A DNA stretch of 64,000 bases from Idiomarina tyrosinivorans (lineage in GTDB: Bacteria; Pseudomonadota; Gammaproteobacteria; Enterobacterales; Alteromonadaceae). The translations under genes and the position numbers were made by a program. The notes under the pieces were generated by a model, which made no database searches, had not been told where the DNA came from, and saw nothing but the letters and a program-made list of their open reading frames with translations. Location of the stretch: contig NZ_PIQH01000004.1 in NCBI RefSeq assembly GCF_003987475.1, forward strand, positions 186,001 through 250,000, given 5' to 3'. Shown here piece by piece: positions 1 through 9,758 of the stretch (positions are counted from its first letter, which is position 1; each line of letters begins with the position of its first letter).

Positions 1-288
1 CAAGCTTTACCCGCAGAACACTGCCACATGCTGGCCTTTATTGCTGTGCCACCCCGCTATCGTCAGCAAGGCTTGGGTGATTTGCTGCTGGCTGCGGTAA
101 AAACCGCGTTACGCGAAAGTCCTCGTTCCGAGGGGGTTGCAGTGTATGTGACGCGGGAAGATTATCTCGACTTTTTCAAACAACGGAGTTTTGAAAAAAT
201 CAATGAGCTGGATGTCAGCGGTTTGGCTGGCGAATTATTGTGGTTTTCTCGTGAACGCTTAGCGTTGGAGGGGCTGCATGAACTTTAA
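1..288 (+). CDS. GNAT family N-acetyltransferase, 5'-truncated by window edge
   Basis: The reading frame is open from base 1, so the N-terminus lies outside the window; the first in-window ATG is at 28. The visible part carries the acetyl-CoA pyrophosphate-binding signature of GNAT enzymes (RQQGLG, preceded by a V-P-P-x-Y-R strand and followed by a leucine-rich helix) and the later 'FFKQRSF' segment that resembles the C-terminal GNAT beta-alpha unit. GNAT enzymes transfer an acetyl group from acetyl-CoA to an amine; the substrate cannot be told from this half. The 3' end overlaps the next gene by 11 bases, suggesting co-transcription. Confidence 0.75.
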   Translation, partial: QALPAEHCHMLAFIAVPPRYRQQGLGDLLLAAVKTALRESPRSEGVAVYVTREDYLDFFKQRSFEKINELDVSGLAGELLWFSRERLALEGLHEL

Positions 289-580
289 TAACTTTTCTGA
301 GTTTTATCCTTATTACCTGTCTGAACACGCCAATCCGCGATGCCGATTGATGCATTACATTGGGTCAACCTTGGTATTACTGGCACTGTTAATCGCGATT
401 ATCACCGGCAACCCTTGGTGGTTGGTAGCTATGCCGATTGCTGGTTACGGTTTTGCTTGGTTGGGCCACCTGCTGTTTGAACACAACAAACCTGCCACCT
501 TTTCTCATCCGTGGTACAGCCTCTTGGCTGACTGGGTCATGTACAAAGACGCGATAATGAAACGCTGGCGCAAGCGTTAA
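278..580 (+). CDS. DUF962 (Mpo1-like) small membrane protein
   Basis: This 100-residue protein matches the DUF962/Mpo1-like pattern: an N-terminal EFYPYYLSEHANP segment, a conserved His in 'LMHYIG', two hydrophobic stretches at about residues 30-65, then 'WLGHLLFEHNKPATF' with conserved His and Asn-Lys-Pro, and a C-terminal 'WVMYKD'. The yeast relative Mpo1 is an iron-dependent dioxygenase in alpha-oxidation of 2-hydroxy fatty acids; whether short bacterial versions share that activity is not shown by sequence. It probably sits in the inner membrane. Its ATG overlaps the end of the acetyltransferase gene by 11 bases, so it is likely translationally coupled. Confidence 0.85.
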   Translation: MNFNNFSEFYPYYLSEHANPRCRLMHYIGSTLVLLALLIAIITGNPWWLVAMPIAGYGFAWLGHLLFEHNKPATFSHPWYSLLADWVMYKDAIMKRWRKR

Positions 581-583
581 CGG

Positions 584-1612
584 CTATTGTAGCCCCGCTA
601 AGGCCTTTTCTAACGCGGTTGATAGCGGTGTCTGGTGTAAATAACCGAGTACGAACGGACGTAAACTCGGCATCATCACTAGATCACGAAATAGCGCGTT
701 GAAAACGGCTTGAGGCTGCTCGCTGGCGCGCTCAATGAAAACGCTTAATAAGTCCTCGTTGCCCAAGGCTGGCCAATGGCGAGCCGCTATAACCGTTAGT
801 TCATCGGCATTTGCGCTGGCCAATCGTTGTTGCAGAAGAGCGATCACACGCGGATGGTCGCTGACGCTTGCCAGGGCTCGTAATCCAGATAATTGTTGCA
901 CCGGTAGCTGGGCCTGCTGAACAAAGTCACTGATAGCATTTTGCACTGCTGCAGGAATTCGTTGGTGCTCTAAGGCAACCAGTAGGGCTTCAGCGACTGA
1001 ATCAGCGTAAAACCCAAGGTTTTTGGCAATTGCTGCCGCTAGCGAGGGGTCATCAAAGACGCGCGCTGCAATATCGTGAAGTCCTTGCAGACCAACATCT
1101 TGCCAGTTCTCGAACGGTTGTTCGCCAGCAATATAGGATGCGGCATACTCAAAATGTATCGACGCCGGTTGTTGACGCTGGCGTTGGATTGTAGCGTGTA
1201 ATGCGGCACGCTTATCCTCACTTGGAGTAAACAGGTACGGATTATTTTTCAATTGCTGCTGCTGTTGTTCGCTGAGCTGGCCCGTTATTTCCTCACCCAA
1301 TGCCGTGATCACATACTGTAAATATTCGTCACGGGCTGCCAAATTCAGCAAACCGCGTTCATCGAGGGGAAACTGTAGAAACCACAAGAACGCTTGTTGA
1401 GGCTGCTGTTGATGCTGAAACAATACCGCTATCCGAGCATGCTGCTGAATCGGATAAGGGTAGGGTTGTTGCTGCCGTTCAATGGCGGCAAACGTTTGCT
1501 TATCAAGCGGTTGCACCCGACGACCCATATCAAACACCCAATAGTCGCTGTTTCCGGCTTGGAGACATTCACCGATAGTGGCAATTGATGCTGGGGCAGG
1601 CTGTGGGTTCAT
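584..1612 (-). CDS. DUF3549 family protein
   Basis: A 342-residue soluble protein that I recognise as DUF3549, a family of unknown function seen in Vibrio, Shewanella, Pseudomonas and relatives. The recognisable part is the N-terminus (TIGECLQAGNSDYWVFDMGRR and the following 'YPYPIQQHARIAVLFQ'). No signal peptide, membrane segment or catalytic motif is visible. The C-terminal half is helical and leucine/alanine-rich with a repeat-like look. Glutamine content is high, with runs such as EQQQQQLK. It ends 3 bases from the convergent DUF962 gene, and its start faces yqcC across about 90 bases that would hold both promoters. Function unknown. Confidence 0.8.
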   Translation of the reverse strand: MNPQPAPASIATIGECLQAGNSDYWVFDMGRRVQPLDKQTFAAIERQQQPYPYPIQQHARIAVLFQHQQQPQQAFLWFLQFPLDERGLLNLAARDEYLQYVITALGEEITGQLSEQQQQQLKNNPYLFTPSEDKRAALHATIQRQRQQPASIHFEYAASYIAGEQPFENWQDVGLQGLHDIAARVFDDPSLAAAIAKNLGFYADSVAEALLVALEHQRIPAAVQNAISDFVQQAQLPVQQLSGLRALASVSDHPRVIALLQQRLASANADELTVIAARHWPALGNEDLLSVFIERASEQPQAVFNALFRDLVMMPSLRPFVLGYLHQTPLSTALEKALAGLQ

Positions 1613-1704
1613 CTTGAATTTTGCTCGTTTTTATTTAACTATGTCGCCATTATACGGGTAGCAACGCCAATATTCGACCCGTAAAAGATGTTATGGAGTA
1701 TTCG

Positions 1705-2049
1705 ATGGATAAGTATCAACGGGCGGCCCGGCTTCTCGATAGAATTGAACGAGAGCTTAACTGCCTAGGTTTGTGGCAAGCTCATCAACCGCCAGCAGAA
1801 GCATTAGAAAGTGAGCAACCATTTGCCGTCGACACCTTGGAATTTCATCAGTGGTTGCAGTTCATCATGATTCCGCGAATGTGGGCATTGATAGATGGTC
1901 AGCATCCGCTGCCAGACAGCATTGCAGTTAGCCCGATGGCGGCTCACAGTTTTCGTAACGATATTGAACAACACGAACAGTTAGTGGCGTTGATCAGAGA
2001 CTTCGACGTGCTGTTAAGTGGCACTGATCCGTTGCAAGACGATGTCTGA
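1705..2049 (+). CDS. yqcC: YqcC family protein (DUF446)
   Basis: 114 residues with the YqcC signature 'PFAVDTLEFHQWLQFIMIPRM' and a downstream 'PLPDSIAVSPMA'. YqcC is a small, all-helical, cytosolic protein of unknown function. The frame is open from an ATG at 1693, but I prefer the ATG at 1705, since GGAG at 1695-1698 lies 6 bases before it and homologues begin near this point. It overlaps truC by 8 bases; yqcC-truC is also an adjacent pair in Escherichia coli, supporting both calls. Confidence 0.85.
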   Translation: MDKYQRAARLLDRIERELNCLGLWQAHQPPAEALESEQPFAVDTLEFHQWLQFIMIPRMWALIDGQHPLPDSIAVSPMAAHSFRNDIEQHEQLVALIRDFDVLLSGTDPLQDDV

Positions 2050-2770
2050 GACAAAACTGGACATTATTTATCACGATGATGATCTCGTCGCGATTAACAA
2101 ACCTTCAGGGTTGTTGGTGCATCGTAGTCGCATTGCTGCAGGGGCGCGCGAGTTTGCCATGCAGAAACTGCGAGATCAGTTGGGGCAACATGTGTACCCG
2201 GTACACCGTTTGGATCGACCGACCTCTGGGGTTTTGCTGTTTGCGTTATCGAGCGAGGTGGCGCGATTGCTGATGGAGCAATTCCAGCAACGCCAAATTG
2301 ATAAGGTCTATCACGCGGTAGTAAGAGGTTATACGCAGCAACAGGGCATCATTAACCACGCTTTGAAAGAGCAGTTAGACAAAATTGCTGATGCAAAAGC
2401 GCAACAGGATAAAGCGCCGCAAGAGGCGGTCACTTACTACCGCACCTTGGCACAAGTGGAATTACCGTTTCAGGTAAGCAAACGCCACCAAACCAGCCGC
2501 TATTCGTTAGTAGAACTGTTGCCTCAACATGGCCGTAAACACCAGTTACGCCGACATATGGCACACATCAGCCACCCAATTGTGGGTGACAGTAATCATG
2601 GCGATGGCCGCCACAATCGCTTCTTTAAACAACAGTTTGATTGTCCACGGTTATTGTTGCACGCTTCCGAGCTCGCCTTGCAACATCCGCTTTCTGGCGA
2701 ACAACTGCGCCTACATGCGCCACTGCCGCCAGAATTCAAGCGCGCGTTTTTATTCCGCCGCGCGCAATAA
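2042..2770 (+). CDS. truC: tRNA pseudouridine(65) synthase TruC
   Basis: 242 residues of the RluA-type pseudouridine synthase fold. It isomerises uridine 65 in tRNA(Ile1) and tRNA(Asp) to pseudouridine. Visible are the N-terminal '[14 protein letters not shown]', the catalytic motif HRLDRPTSG with the nucleophilic Asp at about residue 58, and the C-terminal '[20 protein letters not shown]' RNA-binding/catalytic segment typical of the family. The frame is open upstream to 2018, but the ATG at 2042 overlaps the yqcC stop, and homologues start '[19 protein letters not shown]'. Its last 21 bases overlap the end of dapD on the other strand. Confidence 0.93.
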   Translation: MSETKLDIIYHDDDLVAINKPSGLLVHRSRIAAGAREFAMQKLRDQLGQHVYPVHRLDRPTSGVLLFALSSEVARLLMEQFQQRQIDKVYHAVVRGYTQQQGIINHALKEQLDKIADAKAQQDKAPQEAVTYYRTLAQVELPFQVSKRHQTSRYSLVELLPQHGRKHQLRRHMAHISHPIVGDSNHGDGRHNRFFKQQFDCPRLLLHASELALQHPLSGEQLRLHAPLPPEFKRAFLFRRAQ

Positions 2771-3574
2771 TGCGTTAATGCCGACTTTGGCGCGGGTTTT
2801 AGCATCCACGCGCTTAACGATGATTGCCGCATATAAACTGTGGCTACCGTCTTTCGCTGGCAGGGCGCCAGGCACCACAACCGATCCTGCCGGGACGCGA
2901 CCATACAGAACGCGGTCATTTTCACGGTCATAAATGCGAGTGCTTTGACCGATGTAGACGCCCATCGAAATAACCGCGCCTTCTTCGACAATCACCCCTT
3001 CAACAATTTCTGAGCGCGCACCGATAAAACAGTGATCCTCAATAATGGTAGGGTTGGCTTGCAACGGCTCTAATACACCACCGATTCCTACCCCGCCAGA
3101 TAAGTGAACATTCTCGCCAATCTGCGCACAGGAGCCAACGGTGGCCCAGGTATCGACCATAGTACCGGCACCAACGTATGCGCCGATGTTGATGTAAGAC
3201 GGCATTACCACCACGTTTTTGCCAATAAAACTGCCTTTGCGCACCATTGCCGGCGGCACTACACGCATACCTTCGGCTCGGAACCGCGCTTGGTCATAAT
3301 CGGCGAACTTCGCTGGCACTTTATCGTAAAAGCGAGTTTCACCGCCCTCAATTAAATCGTTATCGTTGAGTCGGAACGACAGCAGTACCGCTTTTTTCAG
3401 CCATTGATGGACGATCCACTCACCAGCAACTTTTTCGGCAACGCGCAAATGCCCCTGATCAATCTCATCAATGACATATCGCACCGCTTCGCGCAGTTCG
3501 TCATCTTGGGTATTGGGCGACAATTGGTCGCGCTCGTCGAAGGCGCGGTTAATCAGCGTTTTTAACTCTTCCAT
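2750..3574 (-). CDS. dapD: 2,3,4,5-tetrahydropyridine-2,6-dicarboxylate N-succinyltransferase
   Basis: 274 residues, the usual DapD length. It succinylates tetrahydrodipicolinate with succinyl-CoA in the lysine and meso-diaminopimelate branch, feeding peptidoglycan. The N-terminal helical domain (to about residue 100) is followed by a left-handed beta-helix of hexapeptide repeats (I-G-x-N-V-V-V type, about 110-230) and a C-terminal tail ending '[11 protein letters not shown]'. It starts 8 bases after glnD, and its ribosome-binding TAGGA overlaps the glnD stop, so the two are coupled. The map-glnD-dapD order matches E. coli. Confidence 0.97.
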   Translation of the reverse strand: MEELKTLINRAFDERDQLSPNTQDDELREAVRYVIDEIDQGHLRVAEKVAGEWIVHQWLKKAVLLSFRLNDNDLIEGGETRFYDKVPAKFADYDQARFRAEGMRVVPPAMVRKGSFIGKNVVVMPSYINIGAYVGAGTMVDTWATVGSCAQIGENVHLSGGVGIGGVLEPLQANPTIIEDHCFIGARSEIVEGVIVEEGAVISMGVYIGQSTRIYDRENDRVLYGRVPAGSVVVPGALPAKDGSHSLYAAIIVKRVDAKTRAKVGINALLRAAE

Positions 3575-3582
3575 GGTCGGTC

Positions 3583-6201
3583 CTACTGTTCTAAAGATTC
3601 AATAAAAGATTGCTTTAATTGCTGTTGCTGCTGCTCGGTCAGTGCTTGGCCAGCGGTGGAACTGACGATAAATAAATCCTCCGCCTGTTCGCCAATAGTG
3701 GTAATTTTCGCCGCCAGCACTGTGACATTAAGCTGTTGCATCGTCGCCGCTAGTTTAGCGACCAAACCTGGGCGGTCAAGCGTGATTAATTCAAAGGTCG
3801 TGCGCTTCTGGTGCTTACTGGGTAAGAAGTTTACCCGAGTGTTGACAGTAAAGTTTTTCATCCGTCGCGATAGTGGTCGTTGATTTCTAGGTACTGGGGC
3901 GCGTTTGTGCAGCACATCAAGCAGTTGTTGTTTCACTTCCTCAATGCGACTGCTAGAGGTTAACGGTTTACCATTACTTTGCAATAGCACAAAGGTGTCC
4001 ATCACATAGCCGTCACGGGTCGCCAAAATCTGTGCATCATGAATACTCAGGCGTTGGCTATCCAGCACTGCCGCAACTGCTGCAAAAAGGTGACTTTCCT
4101 CGTGATGGTAAATAAACAGTTCGGTAAAACCATGATTATTTTCATCACCAATCAAAATCAGCGGCAATTGTTCGGTGGATAGATCAATGATGTTTTGTGA
4201 GTGCCAAGCAATTTGTTCGGCGCTATGACGGAAAAAGTAATCGACGGTAAACCGCCCCCACAACGCCAAAATCGCTTTTTCATCGTATCCTGCGCTTAGC
4301 AGTAGTGCCATTGCTGCGGCTTTGTTTTCGGCAATCCGGCGGCGGACATCCAAAGCAGGCTCCGCCGAATCTTGCTCAAGTAGCTCACGGGTAGCTCGAT
4401 AGAGCTCTTCTAATAATGTCGCTTTCCAATTATTCCAGAGTGATTGGTTGGTTGCTCTAATATCAGCAACGGTGAGGCAGTACAGATAGTCTAACCGCTC
4501 AACACTGGCAACTTGGCTAGCAAAGGTTTTTATTACGTCAGGATCGTGAATGTCGCGCTTCTGGGCGGTGACTGACAGTAGCAAGTGATGGCGAACCAAG
4601 AATGCGACCAGCTCTGTTTCTGCCTCGTTGTAGCCGTGTAGGAAACAAAAATTACGAGCATCCATTTCGCCTAACTCAGAGTGGTCTCCTCCTCGTCCTT
4701 TGGCGATATCATGAAAAATTCCGGCGATAAATAAGCAGTGGCGGCGCTGCATTTTTTCCACCAACTGATGGCACAACGCAAAATCTTCGGTCGCTTGTGG
4801 CTCGGTAAAGCGGTAAAGGTTGCGGACTAGGCGAAAGGTGTGTTCATCGACAGTATAGGCGTGAAATAAATCAAACTGCATTTGCCCAACAATTTGCTGC
4901 CACTGGGGGAGGTAGTTCGCCAAGATACTGTGTTGATGCATCAGTTCAAACGCTTTGCCACAACCTTGTGGATGGGCAAGTAACTGGCAAAACAGTGCGC
5001 GACAGTCCGCATCATAACTGAGCGGTTCGTTGAGTCCGGCACGTGCATTCCTGAGTAGCCTAATGGTATGCGATTGAATGCCTTGTATTTGCGGTTGCTG
5101 AGCGATCACTAGGAAACAGCGTAACAAGTTGCGCGGGTCGGCAAAAACGTCGTCGTGGCGAGCCGCAAGCAACCCATTGATGGTGATAAAATCATTATCG
5201 ATGTCGTTGAACTGCTGCAAATCTTGGTCGCCAAGAATGGCTTGTTCAAAGAACTGCAGTAACATGCGATTGAGTTCATTCACCCGCAGCACGACTTTAA
5301 AATAGTCCTTCATCATCAGCTCAACCGAGCGTTTCCCCTCGTTGCCGTAGCCAAGCCGCATAGCGACACCCGGTTGAAAATCGAATAGCAACCGATCTTC
5401 GCGTTTGCCAACCTCAAGGTGCAGAGCGAAGCGAATACGCCACAGCCAGTCCATACATTCGTGCAGTTCAAGCAACTCCTCAGCCGTCATATAACCATAT
5501 TCCACCAAGCTTTCATCGGTGTGGGTACGGAAATGCTGCTTGGCAATCCAACCGATGGTCTGTAAGTCTCGCAATCCGCCCGGACTGGACTTAATGCTGG
5601 GTTCAAGGTTGTAAGAGGTGCCGTGGTATTGCAAATGACGTTGTTGTTGTTCGGCTAATTTGGCCTGATAAAACGCACGACTAGACCAAGGAAAATCATT
5701 CTGAATCGCGTGTTGCAGCAGATAAAACAAATTATGTTGACCGGTCAAGAAACGCACTTCAACAAGGTTAGTGGCGACCGTGATATCGTCTGCGGCCTGC
5801 GCAATACAGTCGGCGACGGTACGCACCGAATGGCCAACATCTAAGTGCAAATCCCACAGAAATGTCAGTAATTCGCCAACGGCAGGCATTGTCGGCTGAT
5901 GATCTTCGCAGACAATGAGTAAATCAATGTCTGAACCCGGATGTAAGGTTTCTCTGCCATAGCCACCCACGGCGACTAAAGCTAACGGGAAAGCATCCAA
6001 GGCGAATTGCTGCCACAGGTGTCTCAGCAGGTTGTCGAATAGGTTGGCTCGGTGGCGCAGCAGTGCGCCAATGTCACTGGTAATAAATTGTGCTTCAGAC
6101 CAACGGTAATAGCGCCCGAGAATATCTCGATAAATAGCTAACTGGCCGGTAGGATCACCGTCCGGCCAGTTGGCGTTAAAGTCGTCGGCGAGGTTGCTCA
6201 T
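3583..6201 (-). CDS. glnD: Bifunctional PII uridylyltransferase / uridylyl-removing enzyme GlnD
   Basis: 872 residues. GlnD senses glutamine and adds or removes UMP on the PII proteins GlnB/GlnK, setting nitrogen control through NtrBC and glutamine synthetase adenylylation. Visible are the nucleotidyltransferase motif '[19 protein letters not shown]' at about residues 78-96, the central GlnE/GlnD helical domain ('[17 protein letters not shown]'), an HD hydrolase domain with '[18 protein letters not shown]' near residue 500, and two C-terminal ACT domains beginning near residues 700 and 805. The start ATGA overlaps the map stop. Glutamine-rich stretches ([10 protein letters not shown] near the C-terminus) are a local peculiarity. 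Confidence 0.97.
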   Translation of the reverse strand: MSNLADDFNANWPDGDPTGQLAIYRDILGRYYRWSEAQFITSDIGALLRHRANLFDNLLRHLWQQFALDAFPLALVAVGGYGRETLHPGSDIDLLIVCEDHQPTMPAVGELLTFLWDLHLDVGHSVRTVADCIAQAADDITVATNLVEVRFLTGQHNLFYLLQHAIQNDFPWSSRAFYQAKLAEQQQRHLQYHGTSYNLEPSIKSSPGGLRDLQTIGWIAKQHFRTHTDESLVEYGYMTAEELLELHECMDWLWRIRFALHLEVGKREDRLLFDFQPGVAMRLGYGNEGKRSVELMMKDYFKVVLRVNELNRMLLQFFEQAILGDQDLQQFNDIDNDFITINGLLAARHDDVFADPRNLLRCFLVIAQQPQIQGIQSHTIRLLRNARAGLNEPLSYDADCRALFCQLLAHPQGCGKAFELMHQHSILANYLPQWQQIVGQMQFDLFHAYTVDEHTFRLVRNLYRFTEPQATEDFALCHQLVEKMQRRHCLFIAGIFHDIAKGRGGDHSELGEMDARNFCFLHGYNEAETELVAFLVRHHLLLSVTAQKRDIHDPDVIKTFASQVASVERLDYLYCLTVADIRATNQSLWNNWKATLLEELYRATRELLEQDSAEPALDVRRRIAENKAAAMALLLSAGYDEKAILALWGRFTVDYFFRHSAEQIAWHSQNIIDLSTEQLPLILIGDENNHGFTELFIYHHEESHLFAAVAAVLDSQRLSIHDAQILATRDGYVMDTFVLLQSNGKPLTSSSRIEEVKQQLLDVLHKRAPVPRNQRPLSRRMKNFTVNTRVNFLPSKHQKRTTFELITLDRPGLVAKLAATMQQLNVTVLAAKITTIGEQAEDLFIVSSTAGQALTEQQQQQLKQSFIESLEQ

Positions 6202-6986
6202 GAAGCGTGTTTGATAACCCGTGGAATGGTCTCTTCTTCGCGTAGGGTTAAGATTTCTACGCCATCGTCAGTTACCAGTAAGGTATGCTCCCATTGTGCA
6301 CTTAAACTGCGGTCTTTGGTTAATACCGTCCAGCCGTCTTTCATTAATTTAGTCTGCCGTTTACCGGCATTGACCATCGGCTCAATGGTAAAGCACATGC
6401 CAGCGACGACATCGTCACCAGAACCCGCTGTACCGTAATGCAAAATTTGTGGATCTTCATGGAAGCCGGCACCGATACCGTGACCGCAGTATTCACGCAC
6501 AATTGAATAGCCATGCTGCTCGGCGTGCTTCTGGATGACTTCGGCAAAATCACCGGTTTTAATACCAGGACGTACCATTTCAATCGCTTTGTACAGAGAC
6601 TCCTGCGTCACACGTACCAAACGTTCTGCCATAATTGACGGTTTCCCAACGATAAACATCTTCGAGGTATCGCCATGGTAGCCATCGAGTTTAACCGTAA
6701 CATCGATATTAATGATGTCACCGTCTTTAAGCGGCTTCTCCCCCGGTATACCATGACAAACGCAGTGGTTAACCGAGGTACAAATGGATTTTGGAAAACC
6801 ATGGTAATTTAACGGTGCAGGGTAGGCATCGTGCGCCACAATATACTCGTGGCAGATACGGTCTAGCTCTTCCGTTGTGACGCCTGCTTTGACGTGCTCA
6901 CCGATCATTTCCAACACACTGGCGGCAAGCCGTCCTGCGGCGCGCATTTTTTCAATTTCTTCTGCAGTTTTAATGATGGTTGACAT
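6198..6986 (-). CDS. map: Type I methionine aminopeptidase
   Basis: 262 residues from the ATG at 6986. It removes initiator Met from nascent proteins carrying a small second residue. Metal ligands of the pita-bread fold are all recognisable: the two Asp in 'INIDVTVKLDGYHGDTSKMF', the His in 'GHGIGAGFHEDP', and Glu in 'TIEPMVN' and 'QWEHTLLVT'; the substrate-binding His is in 'NYHGFPKS'. The frame is open 7 codons further up, but AGGGG lies 5 bases before the ATG at 6986 and family members start 'MSTIIKTAEEIEKMR'. It heads the map-glnD-dapD operon, divergent from rpsB. Confidence 0.97.
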   Translation of the reverse strand: MSTIIKTAEEIEKMRAAGRLAASVLEMIGEHVKAGVTTEELDRICHEYIVAHDAYPAPLNYHGFPKSICTSVNHCVCHGIPGEKPLKDGDIINIDVTVKLDGYHGDTSKMFIVGKPSIMAERLVRVTQESLYKAIEMVRPGIKTGDFAEVIQKHAEQHGYSIVREYCGHGIGAGFHEDPQILHYGTAGSGDDVVAGMCFTIEPMVNAGKRQTKLMKDGWTVLTKDRSLSAQWEHTLLVTDDGVEILTLREEETIPRVIKHAS

Positions 6987-7079
6987 ACTGCCCCTAAAAA
7001 TCGTCATTCCAGCCTAATTTAGGGCGCTAGTTTATCAGCCCACGGCGTTAAACGCTATGCTTTAACGGCACGCTAAACG

Positions 7080-7109
7080 TTGCTTTTAACTGAGGTTTTG
7101 TGGTATAAA
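7080..7109 (+). promoter_or_regulatory. Predicted sigma-70 promoter of rpsB-tsf
   Basis: A -35-like TTGCTT at 7080-7085 and a -10 TATAAA at 7104-7109 are separated by 18 bases, followed by a GC-rich segment like the discriminator of stringently controlled ribosomal promoters (GCGCCCGC at 7110-7117). The predicted transcript would start near 7116, about 150 bases before the rpsB ATG, giving a long leader as in E. coli. The boxes are seen directly; activity is inferred. Confidence 0.6.
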
Positions 7110-7115
7110 GCGCCC

Positions 7116-7265
7116 GCAGTTCGAAGAATTGCGAAAAATACACTTAAAACACCACACATACATCGGCACATGAAACGGGGTGCTCAGTTCGCGAAGCGAT
7201 TCGCAGACAGAGTCGGTTCATGGGATGTATGGAGGCCTAACCCCTTACAATTAAAGGAAATTATT
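7116..7265 (+). ncRNA. rpsB mRNA leader (t44/S2-type autoregulatory leader, candidate)
   Basis: E. coli carries a structured leader upstream of rpsB (Rfam t44, also called tff) through which ribosomal protein S2 represses rpsB-tsf. The equivalent space here is not coding in any convincing way and can fold: GCGAA 7191-7195 pairs with TTCGC 7200-7204 around a GCGA loop, and GGGGT 7177-7181 can pair with ACCCC 7240-7244, which follows 'GGAGGCCTA'. Position and pairing support an S2 leader; I could not align it to the covariance model. Confidence 0.5.
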
Positions 7266-7994
7266 ATGGCAACTGTGTCAATGCGTGACATGTTGAAAGC
7301 CGGTGTCCATTTCGGTCACCAAACTCGCTTCTGGAACCCAAAAATGAAGCCATTCATTTTTGGCGCTCGTAACAAGATTCATATCATTAACCTCGAAAAG
7401 ACGGTTCCTATGTTTAACGACGCGTTGAGCTATCTGCAACACGTAGCGTCAAACAAAGGCAAAATTCTTTTTGTAGGTACTAAGCGCGCAGCCGCTGAAT
7501 CGGTAAAAGAAGCAGCAGAAAACTGCAACCAGTTTTACGTTAACCACCGTTGGTTGGGTGGTATGTTGACTAACTGGAAAACTGTTCGTCAGTCAATCAA
7601 GCGTTTGAAAGACCTTGAAACCATGAGCCAAGACGGCACATTCGACAAGCTGACCAAAAAAGAAGCGTTGGTTAACACGCGTGAGATGGCTAAGCTTGAG
7701 AAAGGTCTTGGCGGTATTAAGAACATGGGCGGCTTGCCTGATGTATTGTTCGTAATCGATGCTGACCACGAGCACATCGCGATTAAAGAAGCGAACAACC
7801 TGGGTATCCCAGTTGTTGCTGTTGTTGATACTAACTCAGATCCTGATGGCGTAGATTACGTGATTCCAGGAAACGACGACGCAATCCGTGCGGTTCAGTT
7901 ATACCTGAACTCTGCTGCTACAGCAGTCAAAGACGCGCGCGCTGGAAGTGCTGAAGCGAAAGACGCTGACGACTTCGTCGAAGAAACTGAATAA
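7266..7994 (+). CDS. rpsB: 30S ribosomal protein S2
   Basis: 242 residues; S2 joins the small subunit late and helps recruit S1. The start is the ATG at 7266 ([25 protein letters not shown]), with AAAGGAAAT just before it. The 62 open codons upstream encode the leader RNA and do not look like protein. Family hallmarks are '[23 protein letters not shown]', '[16 protein letters not shown]' and '[40 protein letters not shown]'. The acidic C-terminus is usual. It lies 14 bases ahead of tsf, its normal partner. Confidence 0.98.
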   Translation: MATVSMRDMLKAGVHFGHQTRFWNPKMKPFIFGARNKIHIINLEKTVPMFNDALSYLQHVASNKGKILFVGTKRAAAESVKEAAENCNQFYVNHRWLGGMLTNWKTVRQSIKRLKDLETMSQDGTFDKLTKKEALVNTREMAKLEKGLGGIKNMGGLPDVLFVIDADHEHIAIKEANNLGIPVVAVVDTNSDPDGVDYVIPGNDDAIRAVQLYLNSAATAVKDARAGSAEAKDADDFVEETE

Positions 7995-8008
7995 GAGGAA
8001 ACAAGTAA

Positions 8009-8887
8009 ATGGCGATTACAGCAGCTCAAGTTAAAGAACTGCGCGAGCGCACTGGCGCTGGCATGATGGATTGCAAAAAAGCGTTGCAAGAAGTCGACGG
8101 TGATTTAGAAGCAGCAATCGAATTGATGCGCAAGAGCGGTCAAGCGAAAGCCGCGAAAAAAGCCGGCCGTGTTGCCGCTGAAGGCGTTATCTTAGTGAAA
8201 TCTGCAGGTAACCAAGCAACATTAGTAGAGCTTAACTGCGAAACTGACTTCGTTGCCCGTGACGAAAACTTCCTCGGCTTCGGTGAGAAAGTTATTGACG
8301 CAGCGTTCAATAGCAAAGAGAACGACGTTGAAGCGTTGAAAGCGACCGATATCGGTGGCCAAACGGTTGAAAAGACTCGCGAAGACTTGGTTGCCAAAAT
8401 CGGTGAAAACATGACGGTTCGTCGTGTTACAACCATCGAACAAGGCGACAACGTTGCGACTTACACTCATGGCAACCGTATTGGTGTAGCTGTGGCGTTA
8501 AACGGTGGTGACGAAGAGTTGGCGCGTGACTTGTGCATGCACGTTGCAGCAAGCAACCCTCAATTCGTTAAGCCTGAAGACGTTGATGCTGAAGTTGTTG
8601 AAAAAGAGCGTCAAATCCAAGTTGATATCGCAATGCAAAGCGGTAAGCCAAAAGAAATCGCAGAGAAAATGGTCGAAGGCCGTATGCGTAAATTCACTGG
8701 CGAAATCAGCTTGACGGGTCAACCATTTGTTAAAGACCCTTCAATGACGGTTGGCGACTTGCTTAAGAAAGCGGGCGCAGACGTTGTGACCTTCGTTCGT
8801 TTTGAAGTCGGTGAAGGTATTGAGCGCAAAGAGGAAGATTTCGCCTCTGAAGTTCAAGCACAAGTGGCGGCTGCGAAAAAAGGCTAA
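8009..8887 (+). CDS. tsf: Translation elongation factor Ts
   Basis: 292 residues. EF-Ts is the nucleotide exchange factor that releases GDP from EF-Tu. The N-terminal UBA-like module '[27 protein letters not shown]' is followed by the core with '[17 protein letters not shown]' (the TDFV loop inserts into EF-Tu) and '[14 protein letters not shown]'. The C-terminal module '[19 protein letters not shown]' is intact. It is co-transcribed with rpsB and followed by a strong hairpin terminator; a smaller hairpin (GTTGGT 8897-8902 with ACCAAC 8910-8915) precedes that terminator. Confidence 0.98.
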   Translation: MAITAAQVKELRERTGAGMMDCKKALQEVDGDLEAAIELMRKSGQAKAAKKAGRVAAEGVILVKSAGNQATLVELNCETDFVARDENFLGFGEKVIDAAFNSKENDVEALKATDIGGQTVEKTREDLVAKIGENMTVRRVTTIEQGDNVATYTHGNRIGVAVALNGGDEELARDLCMHVAASNPQFVKPEDVDAEVVEKERQIQVDIAMQSGKPKEIAEKMVEGRMRKFTGEISLTGQPFVKDPSMTVGDLLKKAGADVVTFVRFEVGEGIERKEEDFASEVQAQVAAAKKG

Positions 8888-8927
8888 GTAGATTATGTTG
8901 GTAAAGAGCACCAACAACTTGTAATAG

Positions 8928-8964
8928 AAACCGCGTCTTGAGCGATCAGGACGCGGTTTTTTTT
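8928..8964 (+). terminator. Rho-independent terminator after tsf
   Basis: AAACCGCGTC at 8928-8937 pairs perfectly with GACGCGGTTT at 8950-8959 around a 12-base loop, and the descending arm runs into eight consecutive T. It lies 40 bases after the tsf stop and 27 bases before the pyrH start, so it would separate rpsB-tsf from pyrH and the downstream block, fully or as an attenuator. Confidence 0.9.
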
Positions 8965-8990
8965 AACCCACGAAAGGAAGATATTGGACT

Positions 8991-9725
8991 ATGAGCACGC
9001 ATCCCAAACCTGGTTATCGACGCATTCTTCTAAAATTAAGTGGTGAAGCACTGATGGGCGATGAGCCATTTGGCATCGACGCGAAAGTGTTGGACCGCAT
9101 GGCACAGGAAATCAAAGAATTGGTTGAACTAGGGGTGCAAGTTGGCCTCGTGATTGGCGGTGGCAATTTGTTTCGTGGGGAAGGCTTAGCAAAAGCTGGG
9201 ATGAACCGTGTGGTTGGTGACCATATGGGAATGCTCGCCACGGTCATGAATGGCTTGGCGATGCGTGACGCATTGCATCGAGCATTTGTTAACGCTCGGC
9301 TGATGTCTGCTATCGAGTTAACGGGCGTATGCGACAGTTACAACTGGGCTGAGGCTATTAGCTTGTTAAAGTCTGGCCGCGTAGTGATTTTTTCCGCTGG
9401 TACCGGCAATCCATTTTTTACCACCGATTCGGCGGCTTGTTTACGCGGCATCGAAATCGAAGCGGAGATGGTATTAAAGGGCACCAAAGTTGATGGTGTG
9501 TATTCTGCCGATCCTAATGTTGACCCAAATGCTACCCTGTACCGACACATCAGCTATGATGATGTGCTTCAGCAACAGTTGAAAGTGATGGATTTAGCGG
9601 CATTTACCCTGGCTCGCGATCATGGATTGCCGATCAAAGTGTTCAATATGAATAAGCCTGGCGCGCTGAAATCCGTGATTATGGGCGAAGAAGAAGGTAC
9701 ACTAATTAGCAAGCAGGCCGACTAA
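8991..9725 (+). CDS. pyrH: UMP kinase
   Basis: 244 residues of the amino-acid-kinase fold. It phosphorylates UMP to UDP, the entry to pyrimidine nucleoside triphosphates; the E. coli enzyme is a GTP-activated, UTP-inhibited hexamer. Visible motifs are '[13 protein letters not shown]' (phosphate-binding Lys/Gly), '[13 protein letters not shown]', '[39 protein letters not shown]' and 'HISYDDVL'. AAAGGAAG precedes the ATG. It sits between tsf and frr as in most gammaproteobacteria. Confidence 0.97.
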   Translation: MSTHPKPGYRRILLKLSGEALMGDEPFGIDAKVLDRMAQEIKELVELGVQVGLVIGGGNLFRGEGLAKAGMNRVVGDHMGMLATVMNGLAMRDALHRAFVNARLMSAIELTGVCDSYNWAEAISLLKSGRVVIFSAGTGNPFFTTDSAACLRGIEIEAEMVLKGTKVDGVYSADPNVDPNATLYRHISYDDVLQQQLKVMDLAAFTLARDHGLPIKVFNMNKPGALKSVIMGEEEGTLISKQAD

Positions 9726-9758
9726 TCAGCCAACAAAAGTTTAGGAAAGGAAAGTAAC

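Noticed and set aside
2596-2991. 131-codon minus-strand frame antisense to truC and overlapping dapD in another frame
   Set aside because: Both frames it overlaps encode strongly conserved enzymes; the translation has no recognisable features.
7080-7265. 62-codon N-terminal extension of rpsB
   Set aside because: Family members begin at [10 protein letters not shown] (7266), a ribosome-binding site precedes that ATG, and the upstream bases look like promoter and structured leader.
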